From: Mesorhizobium sp. B2-8-5
GTDB taxonomy: Bacteria; Pseudomonadota; Alphaproteobacteria; Rhizobiales; Rhizobiaceae
DNA length: 64,000 bases
Assembly (NCBI RefSeq): GCF_006440675.2
Contig: NZ_CP083951.1
Span: 2,761,501 to 2,825,500 of the forward strand
Direction of reading: 5' to 3'
Positions 53,124 to 62,265 of the stretch are shown piece after piece (position 1 is the stretch's first letter; each line of letters begins with the position of its first letter). The notes under the pieces are model-generated. The model did no database searches. It had not been told where the DNA came from and worked only from the letters and a program-made list of their open reading frames with translations. Made by a program: the position numbers and the translations under genes.

Positions 53124-54182
53124 ATGGTAGCAACGTCGAGTTCAGTAGGATCGGGAGCCGCGGGAGCCGCGATCTTCGCCGATTCGGACAGCCGCAAATA
53201 TCGGTATTTCGAGCCGAGAGGCCAGCGCGCCACACACTATGAGGATGTCACGGTCGACGTGCAGCCCGACCCCGAGCGCTACCTGATCCAGGACTGGATC
53301 ATCTCGTTCTCGAACGGCAAAGGCGCCTACATCAAGGACAACACTGCCGCCAGAAGCTCGAACTGGCATGCTTTCCGGGCTCCCGACCAGGAGTGGGAAC
53401 GCACGCACTACCAGCGCCAGTCGAAGATCGAGACGATGGTGCAGAGCGTCATCACCAATGCCCGCCGCGCCGGCGCGCCGAAGACCTTCGACAAGGTCTG
53501 GGCCAAGCTGCTGCAGGCGCATCTCGGAGCTTGGAAGCACGCCGAATTCGGCCTGGGCACGTCGCTCATGCAGGCGCAGCGCTACGGCTACACGCAGATG
53601 ATCAACAATGCGACGCTGACCAACTCCTCCTACAAGCTGCGGCTCGCCCAGGACATCACGCTCTATCTCGCCGAGATCGGCATGGACATCGTCGGCTGGG
53701 ACGACGAGCTCGGCAAGAAGCATTGGCTCGAGGACGGCGTATGGCAGAGCACCCGCGAGGCGGTCGAGACCATCATGGGCACGACCGACTATCTGGAACA
53801 GTACTTCGCCATCAATATCGTGTTCGAGCCGCTGGTCGGCGAGTTGTTCCGCTCCGGTTTCCTGATGCAGGCGGCGGCGGCCAACCACGACTTCATCACG
53901 CCGCCGGTGATTTCGGCGGCTGAAGCCGACTACGAGCGCAACCTCGCCAACACCATCGACCTGGCCTACCTGCTCGCCCACGACGAGAAGCATGGCGCGG
54001 CAAACAGGAAGCTCTTCCAGAGCTGGGTGAACAAGCATGGCGCGCTTGCCGACAAGGCAGCCGCCGGCCTCCAGCCGATCTGGTCGATGCCTCATTCCAA
54101 GCCGGTTTCCTTCACCGACGTTCGCGCCCAATCCGAGGAACGGATCGGCCGGATCCTCGGCGAACTCGGCCTCAAGCGCTGA
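53124..54182 (+). CDS. prmC: Propane-type monooxygenase, hydroxylase beta subunit
   Basis: 352-aa non-catalytic ferritin-like subunit: KYRYFEPRGQRATHYEDVTV near the start, WERTHYQRQSKIE, LAQDITLYLAEIGMDI and FEPLVGELFR. It lacks the di-iron ExxH pairs of the alpha subunit, as expected. Start ATG 53124, GGGAG upstream. Confidence 0.92.
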   Translation: MVATSSSVGSGAAGAAIFADSDSRKYRYFEPRGQRATHYEDVTVDVQPDPERYLIQDWIISFSNGKGAYIKDNTAARSSNWHAFRAPDQEWERTHYQRQSKIETMVQSVITNARRAGAPKTFDKVWAKLLQAHLGAWKHAEFGLGTSLMQAQRYGYTQMINNATLTNSSYKLRLAQDITLYLAEIGMDIVGWDDELGKKHWLEDGVWQSTREAVETIMGTTDYLEQYFAINIVFEPLVGELFRSGFLMQAAAANHDFITPPVISAAEADYERNLANTIDLAYLLAHDEKHGAANRKLFQSWVNKHGALADKAAAGLQPIWSMPHSKPVSFTDVRAQSEERIGRILGELGLKR

Positions 54183-54199
54183 ACAGGGGAGAAAAGATC

Positions 54200-54568
54200 A
54201 TGTCAGTAGCAGCACGCGACGCCTCGCAGTCCAACATCTTCAAGTCGATGAAGGACATCACCTTTGAACAGACGATTTCGCACCAGTGCGGCGTCACCAT
54301 GAACGACTCGGTCGAGGCACGCGCCATCGCCGAATTCATGGGCAAGAAGCCCGGGGTCATCGTCACCTACCAGCCGGCCATGATCCGCATCGACGGCGAC
54401 GGCAAGCTGATCTTCAAGATGGACGAGATCAGCGAATATCTCGGCCGCGACATGACCGCCGAGATCTTCGAGGTCAACACCTCCACCCACTATGGCCGCA
54501 TGGTGCGCGTCGACGACAACACCGTGATCCTGTTCGGGAACATGGACGAGGTCTTCGAATACATCTGA
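54200..54568 (+). CDS. prmD: Propane-type monooxygenase coupling (effector) protein
   Basis: 122-aa MmoB/DmpM-like regulatory protein that binds the hydroxylase and tunes catalysis: GVTMNDSVEARAIAEFMGKK, VIVTYQPAMIRIDGDGKLIF, then FDISEYL-like and TSTHYGRMVRVDD segments. Length and position (17 nt after prmC) are typical. Confidence 0.92.
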   Translation: MSVAARDASQSNIFKSMKDITFEQTISHQCGVTMNDSVEARAIAEFMGKKPGVIVTYQPAMIRIDGDGKLIFKMDEISEYLGRDMTAEIFEVNTSTHYGRMVRVDDNTVILFGNMDEVFEYI

Positions 54569-54660
54569 GGAAGCCCGAGACCCGGCGCGCCGCTCGGACG
54601 CGGCGCGCCGGCCCCCGTCAACACGACGCCCTATCAACATGACGACTGCGGAGGCAAGAA

Positions 54661-55683
54661 ATGTACAGGACACCGGAAGGCAAGGACATCTTCGTGGTCG
54701 ACGGCCACACCCATTTCTGGGATGGCAGCCCGGAAAACCAGAAGAACATCCACGGCAAGCAGTTCATTGACTGCTTTTATGCCTATCACACGGGCTTGAG
54801 CCCGAAGGAACAGCTCTGGGAGAAGGGCAAGTTCGAGAAATACAGCGCCGACGATCTCTACCGCGACCTGTTCATCGACGGCCCGGACGACGTGGCGATC
54901 GTCCAGTCGACCTATCTGAAGGATTTCTACAAGAACGGCTTCAACACGATCGAGCGCAATGCCGAGGTCGCCAAGCGCTATCCCGAGCGCTTCATCGTCA
55001 ACGGCGCCTTCGATCCGCGCGACGGCGAGAAGGCGCTGGAATATATCCACTTCCTCAAGGAGACCTACGACGTCAAGGGCGTGAAGATGTACACGGCCGA
55101 ATGGAATGGCGCCTCCAAAGGCTGGAAGCTCACCGACCCCGATGCCTACAAATGCTTCGAGCTGTGCGAAAAGCTCGGCATCAAAAACATCCACGTCCAC
55201 AAGGGCCCTACGATCATCCCGCTCAGCAAGGACGCGTTCGACGTGCATGACGTCGACCATGCGGCGACGGATTTCCAGGGCCTCAACTGGATCATCGAGC
55301 ATTGCGGGCTGCCGCGCCTCGACGATTTCTGCTGGATCGCGACGCAGGAAACCAACGTCTATGGCGGCCTGGCGGTGGCGCTTCCCTTCATCCATTCGCG
55401 CCCGCGCTATTTCGGCGAGGTCATCGGCGAATTGCTGTTCTGGATAGGACCGGAGAAAATCCTGTTCGGCTCCGACTACGCGATCTGGACGCCCCGTTGG
55501 CTTGTCGAGAAATTCTGGGCCTACCAGATCCCGCAGGACATCGCCGCGGAACGCGGTGTGCAACTGACCGACGAGATCAAGGAGAAGATTCTCGGCCTGA
55601 ACGCCGCGCGTCTCTACGACATCGACATCGAAGCCAAGAAGAAGGCGCTCGCAAGCTCGCCCTTCAGCATCGCGGCGGAGTAG
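54661..55683 (+). CDS. Amidohydrolase-2 family protein of the propane monooxygenase cluster
   Basis: 340-aa TIM-barrel hydrolase. Metal site VDGHTHFWDG (HxH at about 16-18), KNIHVHKGPTIIPL, IIEHCGLPRLDD and FGSDYAIWTPRW (catalytic Asp). Proteins of this type recur in propane/acetone monooxygenase operons. The role is not settled: it may help metal loading of the hydroxylase or process an oxidation product. It follows prmD and is 5 nt from the DUF59 gene. Confidence 0.85.
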   Translation: MYRTPEGKDIFVVDGHTHFWDGSPENQKNIHGKQFIDCFYAYHTGLSPKEQLWEKGKFEKYSADDLYRDLFIDGPDDVAIVQSTYLKDFYKNGFNTIERNAEVAKRYPERFIVNGAFDPRDGEKALEYIHFLKETYDVKGVKMYTAEWNGASKGWKLTDPDAYKCFELCEKLGIKNIHVHKGPTIIPLSKDAFDVHDVDHAATDFQGLNWIIEHCGLPRLDDFCWIATQETNVYGGLAVALPFIHSRPRYFGEVIGELLFWIGPEKILFGSDYAIWTPRWLVEKFWAYQIPQDIAAERGVQLTDEIKEKILGLNAARLYDIDIEAKKKALASSPFSIAAE

Positions 55684-55688
55684 AAGCC

Positions 55689-56486
55689 ATGGCAACCGCC
55701 AGTGTTTCCGACAGCCGCGAGAAGGAACTCTGGCGGCGCCTTGGCGAGGTCAACGACCCGGAACTCGACGAACCCATTGCCGAGATGGGCTTTGTCGAGC
55801 GGGCCGAGATGAAGGGTGACGGCAGCGTGGAGGTCGATTTCCGCCTGCCGACCTACTGGTGCTCACCCAACTTCGCCTTCCTCATGCTCGACGGCGTGCG
55901 CAAGGCGCTCGACCACCTCTCCTGGTCGCCCGCCTATCGTGTCCGGCTGCACGACCACATGTTCGCCGAAGAGGTCAATCGCGGCATCGAGGAAGGCAAG
56001 ACGTTCGGCGATATATTCGCCGGACTCGCCGGGGATGAGGATATCGGCGCGCTGCGCGAGACCTTCAGCATGAAGGCTTTCAAGCGGCGTCAGGAAGCTG
56101 TGCTGCTCGCCCTGAGAAAGCAAGGGCTGACGGATCGCGAGATCCTCGGCATGGACCTTGCCGCGTATGATGTTGCCCGGCTCGGGTCCGGCGACGCGGC
56201 AAGGCAGAAGGAGCGATACCGGACAGCGCTTGTCGAGCGCTTTCCGGCGCGAAGGCAGGGCGACCCCGTCTTCCTCACCTGGGAGGGGCGCCAAATCTCG
56301 GCCGAGGCCCTCGATGCCCATCTCGCCGAACTGCGCGCCGTGCGCATCAACATGGAGTTCAACGGCGCGCTTTGCCGTGGGCTCAAGCAGGCAAGATACA
56401 AGGAGCTGGACGTGATCGACGGCGAGCCGACGCTGGTCGACTTCATCATGGATCGCGTGCCGGAGCGAAGCGCGCCGGCCACCTAA
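55689..56486 (+). CDS. DUF59/MIP18-type protein with C-terminal extension
   Basis: 265 aa. Residues about 8-85 are a DUF59 (Fe-S/metal assembly) domain: LGEVNDPELDEPIAEMGFVE and VDFRLPTYWCSPNFAFLMLD, where the Cys is in the usual place. The remaining ~180 residues have no domain I recognise. Related proteins accompany propane-type monooxygenases and may help insert the di-iron centre. The TAA stop runs straight into the repeat at 56486-56590. Confidence 0.8.
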   Translation: MATASVSDSREKELWRRLGEVNDPELDEPIAEMGFVERAEMKGDGSVEVDFRLPTYWCSPNFAFLMLDGVRKALDHLSWSPAYRVRLHDHMFAEEVNRGIEEGKTFGDIFAGLAGDEDIGALRETFSMKAFKRRQEAVLLALRKQGLTDREILGMDLAAYDVARLGSGDAARQKERYRTALVERFPARRQGDPVFLTWEGRQISAEALDAHLAELRAVRINMEFNGALCRGLKQARYKELDVIDGEPTLVDFIMDRVPERSAPAT

Positions 56487-56590
56487 TGCATGTCGCCCAA
56501 AAGTGCGTAGCGGTTTTGGGAGAACGACATGCATCAAACAAAGACTTAGAGCGCGTCGCCTGAATCCGTTTCTGCGCGACGCGCTCTAAG
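56486..56590. repeat. Rhizobial-type intergenic palindromic (mosaic) repeat
   Basis: Two imperfect hairpins in tandem. The first has arms ATGCATGTCG (56486-56495) and CGACATGCAT (56525-56534) plus an inner CCCAAAA/TTTTGGG. The second has perfect 15-nt arms CTTAGAGCGCGTCGC (56545-56559) and GCGACGCGCTCTAAG (56576-56590). The form matches mosaic intergenic elements common in Rhizobiales genomes. It separates the DUF59 gene from groEL and may act as a terminator or RNA-processing site. Confidence 0.8.
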
Positions 56591-56664
56591 CAGAACCGAA
56601 GCAACGGCCTCCCACGCACGAGGCCCCCAACCAACAACCCGCCCGTAAGGCGGAAGGAGGAGTC

Positions 56665-58296
56665 ATGCCCAAAATTATGCTTCACAATTCCGAGGCCCGC
56701 CGCGCGCTGGCCCGTGGTGTCTTTCGGCTCGCCGCGGCCGTCGAGCCTACGCTCGGTCCCAAAGGCATGAATGCCATGATCGACCGGCCGATCGGCACGC
56801 CGATCGTTACGCGCGACGGCGTCAGCATCGCCTCCGAGATCGAACTGCACGACCGTTTCGAGAACATGGGCGCGCAGGTCGTCCGCGAAGTGTCGATGCA
56901 GACCAACGAGGTCGCCGGCGACGGCACCACGACCGCCATCGTGCTCGCCAACGCGCTGATCCAGGGCGGCATCGAGGCGAATGAGCGCGGCGCCAAATCA
57001 GTCGACCTGTGCAAAGGCATCGAACTCGCCGTAACGGCGGTTGTGGATGCCCTCAAGGCATCGGCCAAGCCCGCCAAGGGCAACGGCATTCTCGCCTCCG
57101 TCGCCAATATCGCCGCGACCGACGCCAAGCTCGGCGCGTTGGTGGCGGAAGCGCATCAGCGCGTCGGCGCCGAAGGCGTCATCACCACCGACTTCAGCGT
57201 CACCACCGAGACCACGCTCGACGTGGTCGAAGGCATGTCCTTCGACCGCGGCTACCTCTCGCATCACATGGTCACGGACCAGGAGAAGATGGAGGCCGTG
57301 CTCGAGCGGCCCTTGATCCTGATGACCGATCTCAAGATCAAGGAGCCGCAATCACTCGAGGCCGCGCGCCGCATCGCCGACGAGGCCGACCGGCCGCTCT
57401 TGATCGTGTCCGAGGAAGTGTCGCCGGAAGTCGTCGTCACGCTGCTCGGCAAGCAGGGGCCAGGCAAATACCTCGTCGTGCATCCGCCGGAATACGGCCA
57501 TTGGCGCAAGGCGATGATGGAGGATCTGGCGATCATCACCGGCGGCAGGGTGATAGCCCGCGATCTCGGCGGCCGCTTGGAGGATATCACGGTCGACGAT
57601 CTCGGAACCGCTGACCGCGTGAAGACGAGTTCGTCATACACTTCGATCATCTGCGGTGGCGGCAACCATGATGCGATCGCCTCGCGGCGTGCGCAGGTGC
57701 AGCGGCAATATGAGGCCGCCCCGCCGAACATCGAGCAGGACAAGCTGCGCGAGCGCCTGGCCAAGCTTTCCGGCGGGACCGCGATCCTCTATGCCGGCGG
57801 CGTCACGCCGGTCGAGCAGAAGCGGACAATCCAGCTGATCGAGGATTCGCTGAATGCGGTGCGCGCGGCTTCCGAGGAGGGCGTGGTCGCCGGCGGCGGT
57901 TCGGCGCTCGCCCAGATCGCGCCGATGCTCGACAAGGTGGCGACCGGTGTCGATGGCGACATCGCCGAAGGCGTGCGCCTGGTCCGCTCCGTGCTGACGC
58001 GGCCGCTGTGGCGCATCGCCGCCAATGCCGGCGCCGATCCCGAGGCCGTGGTGACCGAGGTGACGCGCATCAATGGCGGCTACGGCTACAACGCGTCCGC
58101 CGGCAGCTACCAGAACATGTTCGAAGCCGGGATCATCGATCCCGTCCGCGTCACGTATACGGCACTCGCCAACGCGGCGTCCGTGGCGACGCTCATCCTG
58201 ACCACCGAGACATTGATCGGCGATCTTGCCGAGGACGAAGACCCGACGGCCGGGCCGGCGCTCGGCGGCGGCGCGGAAAAGCTTGGCCGCGCCTGA
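56665..58296 (+). CDS. groEL: GroEL-type chaperonin dedicated to the monooxygenase
   Basis: 543-aa class I chaperonin. ATP-site GDGTTTA (about 88-94) and the catalytic Asp region QLIEDSLNAVRAASEEGVVA are kept. It differs clearly from housekeeping GroEL: the N-terminus begins MPKIMLHNSEARRALARGVF, and the C-terminus ends LGGGAEKLGRA without Gly-Gly-Met repeats. There is no groES nearby. In mycobacterial mim clusters the linked chaperonin is needed for productive MimA folding (established), so the same role is inferred. Confidence 0.9.
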   Translation: MPKIMLHNSEARRALARGVFRLAAAVEPTLGPKGMNAMIDRPIGTPIVTRDGVSIASEIELHDRFENMGAQVVREVSMQTNEVAGDGTTTAIVLANALIQGGIEANERGAKSVDLCKGIELAVTAVVDALKASAKPAKGNGILASVANIAATDAKLGALVAEAHQRVGAEGVITTDFSVTTETTLDVVEGMSFDRGYLSHHMVTDQEKMEAVLERPLILMTDLKIKEPQSLEAARRIADEADRPLLIVSEEVSPEVVVTLLGKQGPGKYLVVHPPEYGHWRKAMMEDLAIITGGRVIARDLGGRLEDITVDDLGTADRVKTSSSYTSIICGGGNHDAIASRRAQVQRQYEAAPPNIEQDKLRERLAKLSGGTAILYAGGVTPVEQKRTIQLIEDSLNAVRAASEEGVVAGGGSALAQIAPMLDKVATGVDGDIAEGVRLVRSVLTRPLWRIAANAGADPEAVVTEVTRINGGYGYNASAGSYQNMFEAGIIDPVRVTYTALANAASVATLILTTETLIGDLAEDEDPTAGPALGGGAEKLGRA

Positions 58297-58326
58297 AACA
58301 ATTCCCGGAACCGAGAGGACACGACG

Positions 58327-59370
58327 ATGAAAGCTGCCAGACTCTACGAATACGATCCGAAAATGAACGTGAAGCTCAAGATCGAGGATGTCGCCGCGCC
58401 GACGATTACCGCACCGGATGAGGTGATCGTGCGCGTCGGCGCCGCCGGGCTGTGCCGCACCGACCTCCATATCATCGAAGGGGTGTGGAAGCCGACGATG
58501 GATCCCGACGGCAGCCTGCTGCCCTACATCATGGGGCACGAGAATGCCGGCTGGGTCGAGGAGGTCGGCAGCGGCGTCAGGTCGGTCAAGCGTGGCGACG
58601 CCGTGATCTGCCATCCGTTCCGCTCCTGCGGCATCTGCCTCAACTGCCGGCACGGCGAGGACATGTACTGCGACAACGGCCAGTTCCCCGGCCTCGGCAT
58701 GAATGGCGGCTTCGCCGAGTATTTCATCACCAGCGAGCGCTCGCTGATCAAGCTCAACGCCAACGTCACGCCGATCGAGGTGGCGCCGCTGGCCGATGCC
58801 GGCATCACCGCCTACCGGGCCGCCAAGCGAGCGGCGAAGCTCCTGCGTCCGGGGAGCTACTGCGTCCTGCTCGGCATCGGCGGGCTGGGCCACATCGCGT
58901 TGCAGTCGCTGCATGCGATTTCAGGCTCCCGCATCATCGCCGTCGATCGCGAGCCGGCAGCGCGCGTGCTGGCCAAGGATCTCGGCGCCGACTTCGTGCT
59001 CGACGGCGGGCCGAACGTCGTCGAGGAGGTCAAGGCGATCACCGGCGGCGGCGCCCATGTGGTTATCGACTTCGTCGGCGAGCTGGGCGTCGAGAATATC
59101 TGCTGGAAGATGGTCCGCAAGGGCGGCCAGTTGTTCGTCGTGGGTTACGGCGGCGCCATCAATGTGCCGACCGCGTATCTGGTTATCGAGGAGATCAACA
59201 TCGGCGGCAGCCTGGTCGGCAACTTCACCGAGCTTGTCGAGCTGATGGAGCTCAACGCCGACGGCAAGGTGAAGATGCACTACACCGAGTACAACCTCGC
59301 CAGCATCAACACCGCGCTCGACGACTTCAAGAACCGGCGGTTCACCGGCCGCGGCGTCATCGTTCCCTGA
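58327..59370 (+). CDS. adh: Zinc-dependent alcohol dehydrogenase
   Basis: 347-aa medium-chain dehydrogenase. Catalytic zinc ligands in GLCRTDLH (Cys near 41) and MGHENAGWVEEVG; structural zinc in CGICLNCRHGEDMYC; cofactor motif GIGGLGHIAL with Asp in IIAVDRE, favouring NAD. It probably oxidises the alcohol made by the monooxygenase (2-propanol or 1-propanol). It lies 30 nt after groEL. Confidence 0.92.
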   Translation: MKAARLYEYDPKMNVKLKIEDVAAPTITAPDEVIVRVGAAGLCRTDLHIIEGVWKPTMDPDGSLLPYIMGHENAGWVEEVGSGVRSVKRGDAVICHPFRSCGICLNCRHGEDMYCDNGQFPGLGMNGGFAEYFITSERSLIKLNANVTPIEVAPLADAGITAYRAAKRAAKLLRPGSYCVLLGIGGLGHIALQSLHAISGSRIIAVDREPAARVLAKDLGADFVLDGGPNVVEEVKAITGGGAHVVIDFVGELGVENICWKMVRKGGQLFVVGYGGAINVPTAYLVIEEINIGGSLVGNFTELVELMELNADGKVKMHYTEYNLASINTALDDFKNRRFTGRGVIVP

Positions 59371-59391
59371 GAAAGTCCTGGACCGGATGCC

Positions 59392-59532
59392 ATGTGGAGA
59401 AGGGCCGGCGGGGCGGCGCTGTCGCAACTGTGGCTCTACATCGTTGCCCCTTGCCTTGGTGCTGCCGCAACCGGACTGGCGCTACGCGTCGGCGTGATCG
59501 GTTCCGGCGAACAGGCGCCGCAGCCTGCCTGA
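59392..59532 (+). pseudogene. C-terminal relic of an aquaporin gene
   Basis: 46-codon open frame. GGAALSQLWLYIVAPCLGAA (residues 6-25) then ATGLALRVG resembles the sixth membrane segment and end of aquaporin Z-type channels. The frame upstream meets the adh stop, and no other part of an aquaporin (such as NPA boxes) is present. It is read as a leftover of an aquaporin gene displaced or cut when the monooxygenase cluster arrived. Confidence 0.6.
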
Positions 59533-59575
59533 TCGGCCGTCGATCCATCATTCTCCGTTGACTGAAATCTTCGAT

Positions 59576-59608
59576 CCCATGGCGCGAATGCCATGGGGTT
59601 GTTTTTTT
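59576..59608 (+). terminator. Intrinsic terminator of the monooxygenase operon
   Basis: CCCATGGC (59576-59583) and GCCATGGG (59590-59597) form a perfect 8-bp stem around GCGAAT, followed by GTTG and seven T residues at 59602-59608. It lies between the adh/aquaporin relic and the convergent regulator gene. Confidence 0.85.
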
Positions 59609-59616
59609 GCGGCCGC

Positions 59617-61692
59617 TCAGACGAACCCGCGTCGGATGCCGTACTGCTCGAGCTTGCGGTAGAGTGTTGGCCGGGAAATGCCGAGCCTAAGGGCGACTTT
59701 GCTCAAGTTCCCGCCCTCTGCGGCAAGCGCGTTCCTGATCGCCTGCCGCTCGGCATCCTCGAATGTGCAAACGGGTGCCTCGAGCATGGCCGCGGGATTA
59801 TCGCTTTGCATCGTGCCGCTGCCGTGGCCCGTCGTGATTTCCGAGGGGAGATCCTGGAGGTCGATGCCGCTGTCGCGCGCCAGAATATGCAGGCGCTCCA
59901 TCATGTTTTTCAGTTCACGTACGTTGCCCGGCCAGCGGTAGGCAAGCAGCGCGTCGAGCGCTTGGGTTGAAAATTGCAACGGATCGTTGCCTGCCTTGGC
60001 AGCAATCTGGCGGTTGAAATGCTCGACCAGCAACAGCACGTCCTCGCCACGTTCGCGCAGGGCAGGGACACGGATCGAAACGGCCCCAATGCGGTAGTAG
60101 AGATCGCTGCGGAAGCGCCCGGCCGCGACTTCCTGCTTGAGATCGCGGTTGGTCGAGGCGACCAGGCGGACGTCCACCGGCCGTCCCCTGCTGTCGCCGA
60201 TGCGATGAACCACACGCTCTTCCAGCACGCGCAGCAAGAACGGCTGGATCTCGAGCGGCAACTCACCAATCTCGTCGAGGCTGAGCACGCCACCATTGGC
60301 TTGTTCGAAAACGCCTGCCTTGCCGTCACGTGAGGCACCGGTAAAGGCGCCGGCCACATGGCCGAACAACTCGCTGCCAAACAACTCCCTGGTGATGGCG
60401 CCGCAATTCAACGCGACAAACGGATCGGTGTCGCTGCGCTGGCTGCCAGCATGGACAAGCCGGGCAAACAGCTCTTTGCCCACGCCGGTTTCGCCTTCTA
60501 TCAGCAACGACGTTACACCGCTCGACCGGGCCACGCGGGAAGCGACGTCGACGGCGGCCAGCACCTTCTCGCTCTCGCCGACGATCATCGACGTCGCAGC
60601 CTGCAGCCGCTTGTCCGCCTCGCGGTTGATCGCCGCCACGCCCGAAACGATTGGCGCTGCCGGGAACACCAGGGCCGCCCCACTTAGGTTCCCGTCCAGC
60701 TTCAGCGGCGTGATGTGGCAAGACCTCAGATGCGCCGGGAGTGCCTTGGCGAGATCGTTGTCGGAGCCGGACGCCGGCAGGTTCATGAGCCAGCGACCGC
60801 GGCCCGGCTCCATCGGGCCGTCCGTCATCTCGGCTGTATCGCCATTGGGCACGTTGTTGCAGAAGATCGCTCGGCCACGGTGGTCGACGATCACCAGCCC
60901 GTCTTTTCCGCGGTAACCGGGTGCGGAGGAAATGAAGGCTTCGAGCAGGCGGGTGCGCTGTTCCTGCTGCTGCTCGGCCAGCGCCTTTTCGATCTGCCTG
61001 GCAGTGGCGGCGACAAGCGCGGTGTTGTGGGGACGGAAGATCGGCGAATAGCCCGACAGGTCGACGACGCCGACGATCTTCCCGTCCAGCGGGTCGCGGA
61101 TCGGTGCGCCGGCGCAGGTCCAGCCTTTGATGCCAGCGCAGAAATGCTCGGCCGCGTGGACGAAGATCGGTTCGCCGGTCCACAGCGCGGTGCCGATGCC
61201 GTTGGTTCCGACGGCGCCCTCGTTCCATTTGCCGCCGATGGCGAGATGGATGTCCATGCCATCATGCAGGGTCTTCTTGTCACCGATGGCTTCGATCAGC
61301 ACGCCGTCGCTGTCGGCGAGCACCAGCATCGCTCCCGTCCCTTCCAGCAGTGGGCCGAGAGAGGCGAACGGCCGCCGCGCCGCCGAAAGCAGCTCGGCGT
61401 TGGCGCGGGTCAGATACTCGATCTCGTCGCGGTTGCTGTTGAGCGGCGCTTCGACGCCCTGCGCATTTATCCCGCCAGTAGCGCTGCGGAACCAGGAATC
61501 GTGGATCAATGAGCGGACCTGGACCGGATCACGCGCGCATTTCGGAGGATCGGACAGGAAATTTTCCCAGGCGCGCATGGTGGCGCGCTCGTCATAGTCG
61601 ATGGTATCCAATACCAGCTGTCCGGCGGCCGTCGGCGCACGCGCCGGAAGCGCTCCGGTCTTCATCTGGTTGGTATCGATCCCGCGTTTCAT
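59617..61692 (-). CDS. Sigma-54-dependent activator, AcoR/MimR type
   Basis: 691 aa. The N-terminal GAF-like sensor (LADSDGVLIEAIGDKK, WNEGAVGTNGIGTALWTGEP, about 120-175) is followed by a second sensory stretch. The AAA+ domain has GETGVGKELFARLVH, sigma-54-contacting GAFTGA and Walker B GGVLSLDEIGELP. A C-terminal Fis-type helix-turn-helix is present (NLSKVALRLGISRPTLYRKL). It probably senses the alcohol/ketone substrate or product and turns on the promoter at 49929. Convergent with the cluster. Confidence 0.93.
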   Translation of the reverse strand: MKRGIDTNQMKTGALPARAPTAAGQLVLDTIDYDERATMRAWENFLSDPPKCARDPVQVRSLIHDSWFRSATGGINAQGVEAPLNSNRDEIEYLTRANAELLSAARRPFASLGPLLEGTGAMLVLADSDGVLIEAIGDKKTLHDGMDIHLAIGGKWNEGAVGTNGIGTALWTGEPIFVHAAEHFCAGIKGWTCAGAPIRDPLDGKIVGVVDLSGYSPIFRPHNTALVAATARQIEKALAEQQQEQRTRLLEAFISSAPGYRGKDGLVIVDHRGRAIFCNNVPNGDTAEMTDGPMEPGRGRWLMNLPASGSDNDLAKALPAHLRSCHITPLKLDGNLSGAALVFPAAPIVSGVAAINREADKRLQAATSMIVGESEKVLAAVDVASRVARSSGVTSLLIEGETGVGKELFARLVHAGSQRSDTDPFVALNCGAITRELFGSELFGHVAGAFTGASRDGKAGVFEQANGGVLSLDEIGELPLEIQPFLLRVLEERVVHRIGDSRGRPVDVRLVASTNRDLKQEVAAGRFRSDLYYRIGAVSIRVPALRERGEDVLLLVEHFNRQIAAKAGNDPLQFSTQALDALLAYRWPGNVRELKNMMERLHILARDSGIDLQDLPSEITTGHGSGTMQSDNPAAMLEAPVCTFEDAERQAIRNALAAEGGNLSKVALRLGISRPTLYRKLEQYGIRRGFV

Positions 61693-61791
61693 TCAGCCAT
61701 CACAGAACCTTTTGGGGGCACGGTATTTCTGTATGCTGTTGTGCTGCAGTCTCGCGAGTTAGGACGCCTGATAATCGGTTCGCAAGATGCG

Positions 61792-62265
61792 TTAGGCGAT
61801 GCCGAGTTTCAATCCAATGTCGGCGGCAAGCTGTTCTTCGGTGTAGGAGGCCGCGAGCCGCGACCCGTCCAGGCCGGCAAGCGCTTGTGCGATGGTTTCG
61901 TCGACCAGCGAGAAGTATCCGTTCTGCTTCGTCGCCAGGACGAAGACTTGCTCGCCATTCCGGTTGCGGACATCGCCGATATGGTGAAGCTGGCGGCTTG
62001 TATTCCGGTCCACTGCGACCACCCTGCCGTTGAGGGTGACGCGGATGGATGGTTCTGCCTCGGCGGCGACCGGTGAACCACCGCCGACATGGATGATCAG
62101 GCCTTCGGCTTCCGGTTTCTGGCGCGGCTTCCTGGATGCTGAATAGCCGCCGCTGCTGATCTGGTCGGCAAGGCGCACAATCGTCGAGCGGTTCTGTTCG
62201 ATCAGCCGCCTGACCTGAACGTCCTCGCGCCGGGGGCCATCCCGCTTGGAGATGATTTCGACCAT
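61792..62265 (-). CDS. Hypothetical protein (157 aa)
   Basis: 157 aa from ATG 62265, with GGGAGGA 5-11 nt upstream; the frame runs on to 62367 without good starts. A charged N-terminus (EIISKRDGPRREDVQVRRLI) is followed by a variable linker with KPRQKPEAEG and a C-terminal part rich in beta-strand-like stretches (EPSIRVTLNGRVVAVDR). No family recognised; no signal peptide or membrane segment. Alone on its strand between the activator and the disrupted hydratase. Confidence 0.68.
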   Translation of the reverse strand: MVEIISKRDGPRREDVQVRRLIEQNRSTIVRLADQISSGGYSASRKPRQKPEAEGLIIHVGGGSPVAAEAEPSIRVTLNGRVVAVDRNTSRQLHHIGDVRNRNGEQVFVLATKQNGYFSLVDETIAQALAGLDGSRLAASYTEEQLAADIGLKLGIA

